Shown: positions 18,584 to 27,332, counted from the stretch's first letter. The stretch is DNA of 64,000 nucleotides from Polyangia bacterium (GCA_030430565.1 JAUIKS010000036.1:62001-126000), one strand, 5' to 3'. Notes: generated by a model from the sequence alone, not told the origin. Translations and numbers: made by a program.

Positions 18584-19843
18584 TCAGGCGCCGCTCTTGG
18601 CCGCCTTCTTCGTCTCACCCTTGCGAGCGCCCGACTTCGTGTCGTCGCCGGGTTTCGAACCGGCCTTCTCCGTCGCCGCGTTGGCGGCCGCGTCCGCGCC
18701 CTCATCGGGCTCCTCGCCCTCGGGGACCGGCTTGACCTCCATGCCCTCGGCGATGCCGTCGCGGGCGTCGACGATCACCGAGTCCTCGGCGCTGAGGCCC
18801 GAGACAATCTCGACGCGGGACTCGCCCTCGAGGCCGAGCTCGACCGGCACGCGGCGGGCCTTGCCGTCGCGGACGGTGTACACGTGCGGCGCGCCCTCGA
18901 GGTTGAAGACGGCGGTCGCGGGCACGCTGGGGGCGTTCTCGCGGGTGTTGACGAGCACGCGCGCGCGCGCGTACGCGCCCGGGATCGCGCTGTCGGGGTA
19001 CTCCGCAGCCCGAATCGTGAATTTGACCGTGCCCGTGAGCGCGTCGACGATCGGCGCGCGGCGCAGGACCTGGGCCGTGAACTCGGACTTATCGAGCAGC
19101 TCGATGTCGGTGGGGGCGCCCAGCTTCACGGTGGCGGCCTCGGCCTCGGGGAGGTGCAGCTCGAGGTCCAGGGTGGAGAGGTCGGCGATGCTGTAGAGCG
19201 GGCTGGCCGCGGACGCGAGGTTGCCGATGTCGACGTGTCGCGCGGTGATCGTGCCGGCGAAGGGCGCCCGGACCTCGGTCATCCTGATCTGGTGCTTCGA
19301 GACGCGCGCCGTGGCGAGCGCGGACTCGAGGGCGAAGCGCTGCTTGTCGACCTCCTCCCGGGCGATCGCGTCGCTGCGGCTGATGCTCTCGAGGCGCTTG
19401 AGCTCTTGCTTCGCGTTCTTGGCGGTGAGCGTGTCGAGGGCGGCCTGCAGGCGGAAGCTGCGACCGTCGAGCTTGGCCAAGCGCTGGTCCTTCTCGACCG
19501 TCTCGCCCTCCTCGACCATCAAATTGAGGATGATCCCCGACTGCACGGCCACGAGGTCGGCGGTGCGGCGCGCCTTCAGGGTCCCTGAGCTCTCGTAGTA
19601 GCGCTTGATGGTCGCGGGCGACAGCGAAGTCACGGGGACCGACAGCGGCTCGCGCTCCTGCTTGCCCCAGCCGCCCTTGCCGCCCTTGCCGCCCTTGCCG
19701 CCCTTGCCGCCCTTGCCCTTGCCCTTGCCCTTGCCCTCTCCCGGAGACGCGCCCGCGTCACCGCCACAGGCCGCGGGCGCGAGCGCGAGCGCGGTGATGA
19801 TGGCGGCAGCCACGAGGCGGAGCGGACGAGGACGAGGTCGCAT
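18584..19843 (-). CDS. RND efflux periplasmic adaptor (MFP/HlyD-type) lipoprotein
   Basis: A 419-residue adaptor. The signal peptide ends APAAC (lipobox, Cys at about 26). A Gly-Lys repeat linker (alternating GK then GGK units) follows, then the usual order: a first beta-barrel/lipoyl half (SSGTLKARRTADLVAVQSG, MVEEGETVEKDQRLAKLD), a coiled-coil hairpin rich in Leu/Lys/Glu, the second lipoyl half (EVRAPFAGTITARHVDIGN), the barrel and the membrane-proximal domain. The C-terminus is a charged Lys/Ala/Asp tail. It bridges the RND pump encoded just downstream to an outer-membrane channel. The Gly-Lys repeat after the lipobox resembles one inside the kinase at 12463-12495. The gene is first in the operon with the RND pump. 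Confidence 0.9.
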   Translation of the reverse strand: MRPRPRPLRLVAAAIITALALAPAACGGDAGASPGEGKGKGKGKGGKGGKGGKGGKGGWGKQEREPLSVPVTSLSPATIKRYYESSGTLKARRTADLVAVQSGIILNLMVEEGETVEKDQRLAKLDGRSFRLQAALDTLTAKNAKQELKRLESISRSDAIAREEVDKQRFALESALATARVSKHQIRMTEVRAPFAGTITARHVDIGNLASAASPLYSIADLSTLDLELHLPEAEAATVKLGAPTDIELLDKSEFTAQVLRRAPIVDALTGTVKFTIRAAEYPDSAIPGAYARARVLVNTRENAPSVPATAVFNLEGAPHVYTVRDGKARRVPVELGLEGESRVEIVSGLSAEDSVIVDARDGIAEGMEVKPVPEGEEPDEGADAAANAATEKAGSKPGDDTKSGARKGETKKAAKSGA

Positions 19844-20277
19844 GGGCAGGCTTAGAAATACTCTGTTCGGGGCCGCTTGGGTTGGTCAGGGGCGCGAGAC
19901 GCCGCAGTTTGGACCACCCTAGCGGCCTGGGTGGTTTTACGGGCGAGCGTGAGTCAGCCTACTCCGTGGCGCCCGCGCGTGGGTTTCCCGTGTGTAAACC
20001 TGCGCGACAATGCCCGCGGGGGTGCGCTTCAAGCGCTGTGTGATTTGTCCCCCGTCACGGGCTGACGTGACCGATCCCGGACGAGCGGCGAGAACTTGCA
20101 GGTTCACGTGGTCGAGCGAGTTGATGACCGCCGCGGGCGCGTCGCGGTCGCGGTCGCGCGCGCGGGATCGCCGACGGCCCTTCCGCCGCAGCGGAGCGGG
20201 AGGACCCGCGCGTTGACGCTCGCGTCGCGCGGCCGAGCTGCTCCGCGCCGCGTGAGACAATAGATATGTCCTATGGG
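19844..20277. other. Intergenic region upstream of the RND operon
   Basis: 434 bp without a convincing gene. It should hold the RND operon promoter (leftward). At 19913-19938 a 7-bp stem (ACCACCC/GGGTGGT) followed by TTTT looks like a rightward intrinsic terminator, although no rightward gene precedes it. On the minus strand 20030-20150 reads INSLDHVNLQV and onward, reminiscent of the start of VOC/glyoxalase proteins, but no start codon or full domain follows; it may be a gene remnant. Confidence 0.35.
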
Positions 20278-21132
20278 TCACGTACGATCGCGCCCGAAGA
20301 GCCACGGCGCGCGCACGCGTCGAGGGTCGCGCCGCTGGAACGCGCGCAGCTCCGCGATCCCGCGCTCGACCTCTTCGCGCACGCGGCCCTTGAGCTCGAC
20401 GCAGCGCTCGCGCGTCGGCGCGGGGACGGCGGGGACGGCGATCGGCGCGCGGATCTGAAAATACAGGCGCTGCGGTCTGGGGAGCGGCGTCGGGCCGATC
20501 CCGGTCGCCAGCGGCGGGATGACGTCGGTGCGGAGGCCGAGGCGCTTGATCCAGGGGCCCAGCGGGCTCGCGAGCACGTCGTCGGCGTCCAGGCGGATGT
20601 CGAGGCCGTCCTCGACCCCCACGGCCGCGAACGGCACGATGGTGCAGCCGTGCTTGAGCGCTAGGCGCGCGAATCCGAGCCGCTGCTTCCACACCAGCGT
20701 GTACTTCTCGCCGCGCCGCTTGGCGACCTCGCGCCCGCCGCCCGGGAACACCAAGATCGACTCGCGCTGGCGCATCAGCGCGGCGCAGTTCTCGGGCGTC
20801 CCGTCGACCGTTCCGAACATGGTCAAAAGGTCACGCCACAGCGGGAACCGGAAGTGCAGGTGGTCGCCCAGCGAGCGCAGCACGATCCCGTGCACGCGCT
20901 GCAGCTCGGCGAACAGCAGCGGGATGTCGAGCACGCCGTAGAGCGTGTGATTCCCGACGAAGAGCAGCGGCCGCTCGGTCGGCACCTTGTGCATGTCGAC
21001 GAACACGGGCCGCGTGAGCCACCGCCAGGGCTCGAGCAGCCGCAGCGCGCTGGCGATGCGCTCATCCGAGAGTCGGCCCGGCAGGCTGATGTCGGCGCCG
21101 CCGGCTGGCGGGGCTTGGGGTGTGTGGACCAC
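20278..21132 (-). CDS. Lysophospholipid/diacylglycerol acyltransferase-like (LPLAT) protein
   Basis: A 284-residue LPLAT-fold acyltransferase. The catalytic region reads LLFVGNHTLYGVLDIP: an NH followed later by Asp, as in the TMEM68/DGAT-like branch rather than the NHxxxxD of PlsC. The second block FPGGGREVAKRRGEKY matches that same branch. The enzyme transfers a fatty acyl group to a glycerolipid or alcohol acceptor at the membrane; the exact acceptor is not deducible. The GTG at 21132 is chosen because the open frame further upstream lies antisense to the divergent SRPBCC gene and has no family features. It is divergent from the SRPBCC gene with 130 bp between them, so both promoters lie there. 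Confidence 0.8.
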   Translation of the reverse strand: MVHTPQAPPAGGADISLPGRLSDERIASALRLLEPWRWLTRPVFVDMHKVPTERPLLFVGNHTLYGVLDIPLLFAELQRVHGIVLRSLGDHLHFRFPLWRDLLTMFGTVDGTPENCAALMRQRESILVFPGGGREVAKRRGEKYTLVWKQRLGFARLALKHGCTIVPFAAVGVEDGLDIRLDADDVLASPLGPWIKRLGLRTDVIPPLATGIGPTPLPRPQRLYFQIRAPIAVPAVPAPTRERCVELKGRVREEVERGIAELRAFQRRDPRRVRAPWLFGRDRT

Positions 21133-21262
21133 TGCCCGCGATCCTACACAGGTGACCGCGCAAACACGCGGCGTTCGCGAATGTGGGTGCTGCGCGTCAC
21201 AACTGTCACTGCTAGGATCGACCGCGGTGGGTTCACGGGTTAACCATCCGCAGGCGGGAGCG

Positions 21263-21727
21263 ATGACGGACGCGCGCTTGTCCGTGATCGAGACCGAGCA
21301 CTCGATCGTCATTGAACGTGAACCAAAGGACATCATCCCCTTGATCCTCGACCACGAGCGGCTCGAGGAGTGGATGGACGGCATCGTCGAGTCCGAGGCG
21401 ACCTCCTCCGGGCCGTGTGTCGGCAGCACCTACCACCAGGTCCTACAGATCGGCGGGCGGCTCGCGTCGCTCTTCGGCGAGCTCACCGAGTACCTCCCGC
21501 CCAGCCGGCTCGCGTTCCGCTCGCGCATCGGCGACATGGAGATCACGAGCCGGTGGGAGCTGACGCCGGTCGCCGGCGGCACGCGCGTGCGCTTCAGCGA
21601 GCGCTCGTGCATGGCGGGGCTGATGTTCTCGATCATGGCGCCGATGATCCGGCTGGCGATCGTGCGTCGACACGAGAACGAGGTCGCGCGGCTCAAGCGG
21701 ATCGCGGAGTCGAGCCCGACGGCGTGA
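21263..21727 (+). CDS. SRPBCC-family protein
   Basis: A 154-residue soluble protein. It opens with TEHSIVIEREPKDIIPLILD, the typical first strand and helix of SRPBCC domains, and continues with an alternating strand pattern (SRWELTPVAGGTRVRF) and a final helix rich in charged residues. There is no signal peptide. Proteins of this type bind hydrophobic ligands or modify small molecules. The ATG at 21263 follows GGGAG by a few bases. Its neighbour on the opposite strand is a lipid acyltransferase, so a lipid-related ligand is possible but unproven. Its stop abuts the stop of the convergent lipoprotein gene without spacing. Confidence 0.7.
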   Translation: MTDARLSVIETEHSIVIEREPKDIIPLILDHERLEEWMDGIVESEATSSGPCVGSTYHQVLQIGGRLASLFGELTEYLPPSRLAFRSRIGDMEITSRWELTPVAGGTRVRFSERSCMAGLMFSIMAPMIRLAIVRRHENEVARLKRIAESSPTA

Positions 21728-22708
21728 TCACTCGGCGTTGGTGCCGATGAAGACGCGCGAGACCTCCCCGCGCTCGCCTCGCGTGAAGAACATGCCGCCG
21801 TAGATCGAGCCGACGATCAGCTGGCCCTCGTTCAGCTGCTCCTCGGCGTCGACGTAGGGCGCGTAGATCCGCTGGGCGTCGGCGTAGGGCGTACCGACGC
21901 CGACGCCGTGGGGCGTCTTGTAGGTCGAGGGGGCGTTGACGATGATCGCGCCGACGCGCTGTGGCCCGCGCGCGGTGTCGGAGAGCATCCCCAGGTTCAG
22001 GCCTTTCGCGGGGTACAGCCAGCTCTGGTAAAATTGACCGGTCGCGCCCTCCTCCTCGATGAGGTCTTTCTCCTCCGGCTTCCCGAGCAGCGCGAGCACC
22101 TCCTTGGCCGGCAGCCCCTCGCGCAGCGGCCCGATCGAGTAGAGCTCGGCTGTTGACTCGGGCGCGTCGCCGAGCATGCATCGGCCGACGTGGAAGAACG
22201 AGCCGGGCCGCGACGAGGGCAGCCAGGCCTCGTGCCCGTTCAGCAGATCGCCGGGGTGGACGCCGTTGCCGATCGAGCGGCAGCCGCGGCCCTCGGGCAC
22301 CGACTTGGCGACGATCGAGCGCGTGCCCTCGCCGGCGCGACTCTGCAGCGTGAAGCAGGCCTTGGGCTCAGGGCGGCAGGCCGTGACGTCCTCGGGGCCC
22401 GCGTCGACCTCGCGTTGGTAGCACAGGCACCACCAGTCTTTTTGTTCCTCTTCGGCGGGGGGCGCGGCGGCTGGCGCCGCGGCCTCTGGCGTCGGCGCGT
22501 GTTGGGTGTTCGCGGGCGCGCGGGCCGTCGCGTTCTCGCCGGCCTTGGGAGCCGGGGCCGGGCGCTTCGCGGGTCGCCTCGAATCAACCGCGACGCGCTC
22601 GCCGTCGACGGGCGCGGGCGTCGGCTTGGAGCCGGCGGCTCCGGAGTCACAGCCGAGCGCGAGGCTGACGAGGACGAACGAGAGGACGCGCGCGCGGTCG
22701 TACGACAT
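21728..22708 (-). CDS. Putative lipoprotein of unknown function
   Basis: A 326-residue protein. The signal peptide ends SLALGC (lipobox, Cys about 19), then a long Pro/Ala-rich linker to about residue 100 leads into a Cys-containing domain (WWCLCYQ, TACRPEP, KACFTLQ, GRGCRS, GRCML) likely held by disulfides. The second half (PLREGLPAKEVLALLGKPEEKD, then GVGTPYADAQRIYAPY) resembles SmpA/BamE-type beta domains, where a similar motif starts each repeat. The ATG at 22708 is chosen because it directly starts the signal peptide. I do not recognise a named family. It ends exactly next to the SRPBCC stop. Confidence 0.65.
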   Translation of the reverse strand: MSYDRARVLSFVLVSLALGCDSGAAGSKPTPAPVDGERVAVDSRRPAKRPAPAPKAGENATARAPANTQHAPTPEAAAPAAAPPAEEEQKDWWCLCYQREVDAGPEDVTACRPEPKACFTLQSRAGEGTRSIVAKSVPEGRGCRSIGNGVHPGDLLNGHEAWLPSSRPGSFFHVGRCMLGDAPESTAELYSIGPLREGLPAKEVLALLGKPEEKDLIEEEGATGQFYQSWLYPAKGLNLGMLSDTARGPQRVGAIIVNAPSTYKTPHGVGVGTPYADAQRIYAPYVDAEEQLNEGQLIVGSIYGGMFFTRGERGEVSRVFIGTNAE

Positions 22709-22825
22709 AGCGAGGATTGTAGCCGCGGGGCGCGGAGCGCGAGGAGGCCGGCGTCCCCGCCCTCGTGACGCGTAGGGCAGGTTGTGGACGCGCGCGCGCT
22801 GAGCGGGCGCCGCCCCGCGCGTAGA

Positions 22826-23040
22826 GTGACCGGGACGCGTCACGCGCCTGTTCCCTTGTGCATGTTATTCGCCTGCGCGCCGCCCTCGCCCGACGGCGGC
22901 GCGGGCGGCACGGACGACGCGACCGCGTCCACATCGGCGTCCTCGGGCGCGTCGGCCGGCAGCGAGGGCGCGACCGCGACGGGCGTGAGCGCGCCCGACG
23001 TGGTCTGGCCGATCAGCGCCGACGCCGACCCGATCCGTCA
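22826..23040 (+). pseudogene. Truncated lipoprotein N-terminus
   Basis: On the plus strand the frame reads LCMLFACAPPSPDGGAGG followed by a Ser/Ala/Thr linker and DVVWPISADADP, which looks like the lipobox and linker of one of the many lipoproteins of this genome. After about 70 codons it runs into the antisense 3' end of the methyltransferase gene, where the frame becomes Arg/Ser-rich and meaningless. The simplest reading is a lipoprotein gene that lost its body. The start is uncertain (GTG at 22826 or ATG at 22859). Confidence 0.35.
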
Positions 23041-23658
23041 CCCCTCGCGCGCCCAGCCGCGGATCGAGGGGCGGACCCACGGGAGCGCCTTGCGGACGCT
23101 CTCACGCCGGAGCTCCTCGATTTCGAAGCCCGCGCGCTCGATCGCGCGGTCCGTCACGCGCGTGAGGTGGCAGTTGCCGGCGACGCGTCGCCAGACCGGC
23201 TCGATCCGCCGTTGCCACGTGAGGCGGTCGGGGCGGTCCTCGCCGGCGGCGACGTGCTCGAGGAACAGCAGGCGCCCGCCCGGCCGCAGCACCCGACGCA
23301 GCTCGACCAGCGCGCGATCGAGGTCGGCGACCGAGCACAGCACGAGCGTGCTGACGACGACGTCGAAGCTCGCGTCGGCGAAGGGCAGCGACTCGGCCGA
23401 CGCGGTGACGGGCTCGACCCGGAGCGCGCGCTCGCGCAGCGCGAGTCGTCGCGCGAGCTTGCGCATCATGAAGCGATCGGGCTCGGCCATCACCAGGCGA
23501 TCGAGCTGCGCGGGGTAGTGCGGGAGGTTGGCCCCGGTGCCGGCGCCGATCTCGAGGACCTCGCCGGCGGCGGACGACAGCAGCTCGGCGCGCCAGCTCG
23601 CCAGGCAGGCGCGCTCGGAGGCCTCCATGAAGCGGTCGTAGATCGCGGCCATCAGCAT
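23038..23658 (-). CDS. Class I SAM-dependent methyltransferase
   Basis: A 206-residue Rossmann methyltransferase. Motif I is VLEIGAGTGANLPHYP; the acidic end of strand 2 is in VMAEPDRFM; the motif around DASFDVVVSTLVLCSV and the post-motif LRRVLRPGGRLLFLEHV are typical of Methyltransf_11 proteins. The sequence style (NLPHYP, EPD, FLEHV) is close to METTL7-like or phosphatidylethanolamine-methylating enzymes, so a lipid or thiol substrate is plausible. The start at 23658 (ATG; another in-frame ATG follows at 23652) is used because the longer frame overlaps the upstream gene. It follows the membrane protein gene by 10 bp and is likely co-transcribed with it. Confidence 0.82.
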   Translation of the reverse strand: MLMAAIYDRFMEASERACLASWRAELLSSAAGEVLEIGAGTGANLPHYPAQLDRLVMAEPDRFMMRKLARRLALRERALRVEPVTASAESLPFADASFDVVVSTLVLCSVADLDRALVELRRVLRPGGRLLFLEHVAAGEDRPDRLTWQRRIEPVWRRVAGNCHLTRVTDRAIERAGFEIEELRRESVRKALPWVRPSIRGWAREG

Positions 23659-23668
23659 GGCGGCGAGT

Positions 23669-24823
23669 CTACACGGCGGGCTCGTCGGGTCCGTCCGCGG
23701 GGCGGGAAGCGCTCCGCTTAAAGCCGAGCTGGCCCGCGAGCGCGGGGTTCTTCGGGCCGACGCGCCAGATCCAGCGATCGAGGACGTAGTGGGTCGCCTG
23801 CGGCACCGTGAGCAGCGCGACGACGAGCGCCTCGATCGCGCCGCCCTCCGCGAGCTCGATCGCGCTCGCGCCGAACAGCTGCTCGTGGTCATGCCAGATC
23901 AAGCGGTCCCACAGCGTCTCCTCGGCGAGCGCGAGCGCCACCAGCAGGCCGTAGAACGCCAGCGCGAGCGCGGCGACCGTGAGCGCGCCGGCCTCGGGCG
24001 CGCGCCGGAGACCTCGAGCCACGCGCGCGCGCCCGCCGGTCACCCAGACGAGCGCGAGGTAGGGGACGCCGTGCAAGAACACGTTCGTGATCGTGAAGAT
24101 CCGGTCGTCGTTGAAGACGACGATCCCCAGGTGCCAGTTGATCGCCGGCAGCAGCGCGAGCAGCGGGACCATCCAGTTGGCCTGGCCCTCGCGCCATAAC
24201 GCGACGCGGCGCGCGATGAACACGATCCAGACCGGGAGCTCGAGCGCGAGGGCGACGACGCCGAGCGACGCGGGCAGGCCGGCGAGGAAGTCGCCCTGCA
24301 TGAACCACGCGAACTCGCGCGGCAGCTGACAGTGCCAGTAGACGATCGGCGCGAGCGTGCCCGTCCAGGTGGCGATCGCGTTGAGCCGGCGGTCCCGCGC
24401 GCGCTCCTGGCCCGCGCGCGTGTACAGCATCACGAAGCCGACGTGCTGCTTGATGAAGTGAAAGACCGCGACGTAGGCGAGCGCGCCCCAGAACAGCAGC
24501 GGGGCCTCGTAGTGGAGCAAGAAGCCGAACCACAGGCACAGCGCCGGCGTCAGCGCGAGCGCGAGGCGATGGCGCGCCCGCGCGCCCGGGTCGAGGTAGG
24601 TGCGGTAGAGGCTGGCGTAGACGTGCGTGACGTCGACGAGCAGGACGCCGACGATCCACAGCGCGAGCGTCCCACGCTCCGCGCCGGCGGGGGAGAGCGC
24701 GCCGACGAGCAGCGCCGCGACGATCGTGAGCACGCCGGGGAGCGCGAACCAGCCGAGGTCGTAGGCGGGGCTGATGAGGTAGCGGCGCGGCGCGGCGTGG
24801 GATCCTGGCGGCTCGAGCGTCAC
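23669..24823 (-). CDS. Polytopic membrane protein of unknown function
   Basis: A 384-residue protein with about nine or ten hydrophobic segments. Conserved-looking polar residues lie in the membrane region: VDVTHVYASLYRTYLD early, FHFIKQHVGFVMLYTR in the middle, and INWHLGIVVFNDD and QATHYVLDRWIWR later. The repeated His in helices suggests a metal-binding or redox membrane enzyme. I have the impression of a family found in several deltaproteobacteria without assigned function. The methyltransferase gene starts 10 bp downstream, making a two-gene unit. Confidence 0.7.
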   Translation of the reverse strand: MTLEPPGSHAAPRRYLISPAYDLGWFALPGVLTIVAALLVGALSPAGAERGTLALWIVGVLLVDVTHVYASLYRTYLDPGARARHRLALALTPALCLWFGFLLHYEAPLLFWGALAYVAVFHFIKQHVGFVMLYTRAGQERARDRRLNAIATWTGTLAPIVYWHCQLPREFAWFMQGDFLAGLPASLGVVALALELPVWIVFIARRVALWREGQANWMVPLLALLPAINWHLGIVVFNDDRIFTITNVFLHGVPYLALVWVTGGRARVARGLRRAPEAGALTVAALALAFYGLLVALALAEETLWDRLIWHDHEQLFGASAIELAEGGAIEALVVALLTVPQATHYVLDRWIWRVGPKNPALAGQLGFKRSASRPADGPDEPAV

Positions 24824-24872
24824 GGGCGTACTGAGACGTACTTACCACGCCGCCGCGAGCCGCCGACCAAGG

Positions 24873-25706
24873 CTACGACACCTTGAGCGCCTGCGCGCTG
24901 AAGCGGCGCCCCTCCGCGATGATCTCGGCGGGGAGCGCGATCGCGTGCGGGGTGTACCAGGGCAGGTAGGTCCGCAGCAGGCGCGGGAGCGCGTGGCGCC
25001 CGAGCTTGTGGATGACGAACGCGCGAACGCGACGTCGGCGAGCCGCGGGCCCTCCGAATTGCGTGAGCAGCTCGGGGTCGGCCCGCAGCATCGCGGTCGC
25101 CACCCGGACCGCGAAGCGGCTCAGCTGCGCGTGCGCGAACAGGGTCATCGAGAGCCGGAACACGTAGTCCCCCGCGACCCGCTCATACGCGTCGAAGGCG
25201 ACCGTGCGGTGCTCGAGCTCCTCCACCAAGTGCCAGCGCCAGATCTCGGCGGGGCGCGGGTTCATGTCATCAAACAGCCGGACGGCGAAGGACGCGAGCC
25301 CGAGCGCGGTCGTCGCGGCCTCAAAGCCCTCCGCGTAGGCCAGGTTGAAGCGCAGCGATCGGGTCTTGGAGTAGCGCTCGTAGGTCTCGCCGATCTCGCG
25401 CTGGAGCGCGCGCACCTCATCGATGTCGTGCAGCCCGGCCGCCTTGTTAAACGCGATGTGCTGGCGGTAGTGCTGACCCTCCTGGCCGATGAATTGCTTG
25501 ACCTGCTCCGTGAGCCCGGCGTCGCGGAGCTCCCCGCTGGCGAGCGCGGCCTTCATGGTGCGGATGAGGTAGGGCTCGAGGTACGGGAGGATCGCGGAGA
25601 TCCCCATGTAGAAGAACGACTCCTCGGGGCTCCCCGGCATGATCACCGGGTCGATGGTGGGAGGAAAGCGAAAGTCCAGCCTGCGGATCGGGATGTCGTG
25701 TTCCAT
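24873..25706 (-). CDS. Predicted metal-dependent hydrolase, PF10118 family (ferritin-like)
   Basis: A 277-residue all-helical protein. The first ligand helix is FIGQEGQHYRQH and the second is WHLVEELEHRTVAFD, giving two ExxH motifs as in di-iron ferritin-like folds. The N-terminus (LDFRFPPTIDPVIMPGSPEES) and the C-terminus (TYLPWYTPHAIALP) match what I recall of this family. Members are annotated as metal-dependent hydrolases, but direct biochemistry is scarce, so an oxygenase or oxidase role is equally possible. There is no signal peptide, so it should be cytoplasmic or peripheral. It is preceded by the DUF4328 gene with 22 bp between them. Confidence 0.82.
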   Translation of the reverse strand: MEHDIPIRRLDFRFPPTIDPVIMPGSPEESFFYMGISAILPYLEPYLIRTMKAALASGELRDAGLTEQVKQFIGQEGQHYRQHIAFNKAAGLHDIDEVRALQREIGETYERYSKTRSLRFNLAYAEGFEAATTALGLASFAVRLFDDMNPRPAEIWRWHLVEELEHRTVAFDAYERVAGDYVFRLSMTLFAHAQLSRFAVRVATAMLRADPELLTQFGGPAARRRRVRAFVIHKLGRHALPRLLRTYLPWYTPHAIALPAEIIAEGRRFSAQALKVS

Positions 25707-25728
25707 GGCGGCGCTCGGGCGGCCCTGC

Positions 25729-26517
25729 TCAGGCCCGCCCCGACTCGACGAGCTCGCGCGCGGCGTGCTCTTGCCGCCCGTGGACTTGGAGCACGATCAC
25801 GGCGAGCAGCGCGGTCGCGCCCAAACGCGCGGTGATGGCCGCGACGCTCAGCTGCGTCGATCGCAGCAGCAGCAGCGGCTCCTCGATCTCGTAGCGCAGG
25901 CTGACCCACGTCCACATCAGCCCGATCGAGACGACCCAGAGCGCCCACCAGGCCGGGATGAGCCACGGCGTCCGGCCGCGCTCGCCCGCGCGCGCGCGGG
26001 AGCTCTTAACGCAGCCGGACCAGAGATCGCGCATTCCGATAAACGGCATGTATAGATTAAGTACCGGGATAAAATACCACAGCACTCGCCACTCCTCGGT
26101 CTGCGTTGAGTCGTTGACGCCGAGCGCTCGCAGGTTTCGGCCGGCCTCGAATAGCCACACGCCGAAGGCGATAGCGACCGCGACGAAGGCGGCGAATTGT
26201 CCGCAGCGGGTGGCGAGCTGCAGCGCGTCGCTGGCCTCGAGCTGCTCGAGGCTGACGAGCTCGTCGGCCAGCAGGCTCAGCGCGAGCGACCACTCCTGGA
26301 CGTCGGCGACGAGGACCGCCGCGGTCGCGGTCGCGTAGACGGCGAGCAGGCCGACGACCCAGCGCACGCGCCCGGTCTGCGCGCGATACTCGGGCCGGAG
26401 CTCGCGGGCGCTCGGCGCGACGGCGCGGGGCTCCCCGCAGCTGATGCACGCCTCGGCGCCCGGGGACCACTTGTCGCCGCACGCGCGGCAGAAGACAGGT
26501 TCTTGCGCGCGGTACAT
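25729..26517 (-). CDS. Zinc-ribbon DUF4328 membrane protein
   Basis: A 262-residue protein. A zinc ribbon (CRACGDKWSPGAEACISCGE) opens the protein. Four or five transmembrane segments follow, containing the DUF4328 hallmarks: LWYFIPVLNLYMPFIGMRDLW and LIPAWWALWVVS. DUF4328 proteins have no known function. The gene starts one base after the stop of the gene upstream (26519), so translation of the two is probably coupled. Both are zinc ribbon plus membrane proteins, suggesting a common complex. Confidence 0.8.
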   Translation of the reverse strand: MYRAQEPVFCRACGDKWSPGAEACISCGEPRAVAPSARELRPEYRAQTGRVRWVVGLLAVYATATAAVLVADVQEWSLALSLLADELVSLEQLEASDALQLATRCGQFAAFVAVAIAFGVWLFEAGRNLRALGVNDSTQTEEWRVLWYFIPVLNLYMPFIGMRDLWSGCVKSSRARAGERGRTPWLIPAWWALWVVSIGLMWTWVSLRYEIEEPLLLLRSTQLSVAAITARLGATALLAVIVLQVHGRQEHAARELVESGRA

Positions 26518-26518
26518 A

Positions 26519-27007
26519 TCAGCCCAACCCGCGCTGCCGCACGAAGGTGCGGTGTTTGAAGCCGGCGCTGATGGCCTGCGCGAGGCCGCCGATGATGATC
26601 ACCTTGAAGATGATGCCGCGCACGATCGTCGACGGGTCGCCCGCCGCGGCCAGCAGCACGATAAGGAGGTAGAGCGTCAGCCCGGTGATCCCGGCGGCCA
26701 GCGGGCGCCGGCGGCTCCACAGCCAGAGCCCGAAGAACGAGCCCCACAGGACCCCGTTGATGATCCCGATCACGAGGCGCTCGCTCTCGTGCGCCATGGC
26801 GGTCTCGACGAGGCCGCCGATCGAGCCGAGGATGGCGACGAGCAGGAGCATCGCGCCCGCGCGCTTGGTCTGGGTGAGCATGAAGTCGGCCTCGATCACG
26901 TCCGCCGCGCGCTCGGCCGCTTGCGGGTCTTCGAGCGCCGCGCCGCAGCCCTCACAAAACCGCGCGCCGCCGGGGTTTGATTGCTGGCACTGACTACACG
27001 TGATCAT
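26519..27007 (-). CDS. Small zinc-ribbon membrane protein
   Basis: A 162-residue protein. The zinc ribbon is CSQCQQSNPGGARFCEGCG; after a charged linker four hydrophobic segments follow, the first around AGAMLLLVAILGSIGGLV. The ATG at 27007 has AGGGA about eight bases upstream and starts right before the ribbon. The layout (ribbon, linker, membrane) mirrors the next gene, with which it is tightly coupled. I see no enzymatic motif. Confidence 0.72.
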   Translation of the reverse strand: MITCSQCQQSNPGGARFCEGCGAALEDPQAAERAADVIEADFMLTQTKRAGAMLLLVAILGSIGGLVETAMAHESERLVIGIINGVLWGSFFGLWLWSRRRPLAAGITGLTLYLLIVLLAAAGDPSTIVRGIIFKVIIIGGLAQAISAGFKHRTFVRQRGLG

Positions 27008-27332
27008 GATGATTCCCTGTCGTTTAATACTGTCGGGGTGGTGGCCCTCGAGATGACCTTGAGAGCGCGCTGCGGACAATAGCACTCGCGCTGGTCATGT
27101 GGATTCGCAATCTCAGCGCGATCCGTCGCCATGTTGATTCGAGCGCGCGCGCGTCGGCGTAGCGCGCCGAGGGATTCATAATTCTTCTTCGATCCTAAAT
27201 TTACCAATAGGAGGCGGACAGACGTGATTCAATCGTGTCGACGGCCCGCTGATGATCCGGTCCTCCGGCCCGCGCACCCCTACCGGGCGGGCGAAAAACT
27301 CGCGCGCGTCGCGGCCGCCGAGTCGAGCGGCG
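27008..27332. other. Intergenic region upstream of the zinc-ribbon pair
   Basis: 325 bp. It is clearly less GC-rich than its neighbours, especially 27160-27240. It should contain the promoter for the leftward zinc-ribbon genes. A 67-codon minus-strand frame (27004-27207, TTG start) ends overlapping the ATG at 27007, but its codon use is not like real genes here, so I do not call it. Confidence 0.4.

Noticed and set aside
15155..19588. A plus-strand open frame of more than 1400 codons opposite the RND pump and adaptor genes
   Set aside because: It is Arg/Asp/Glu/Leu-rich filler with no domain, and both minus-strand genes beneath it are clear family members. Long antisense frames are expected at this GC content.
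27004..27207. 67-codon minus-strand frame overlapping the zinc-ribbon gene start
   Set aside because: Atypical codon use, weak TTG start, no recognisable sequence. The stop/start overlap could be chance.
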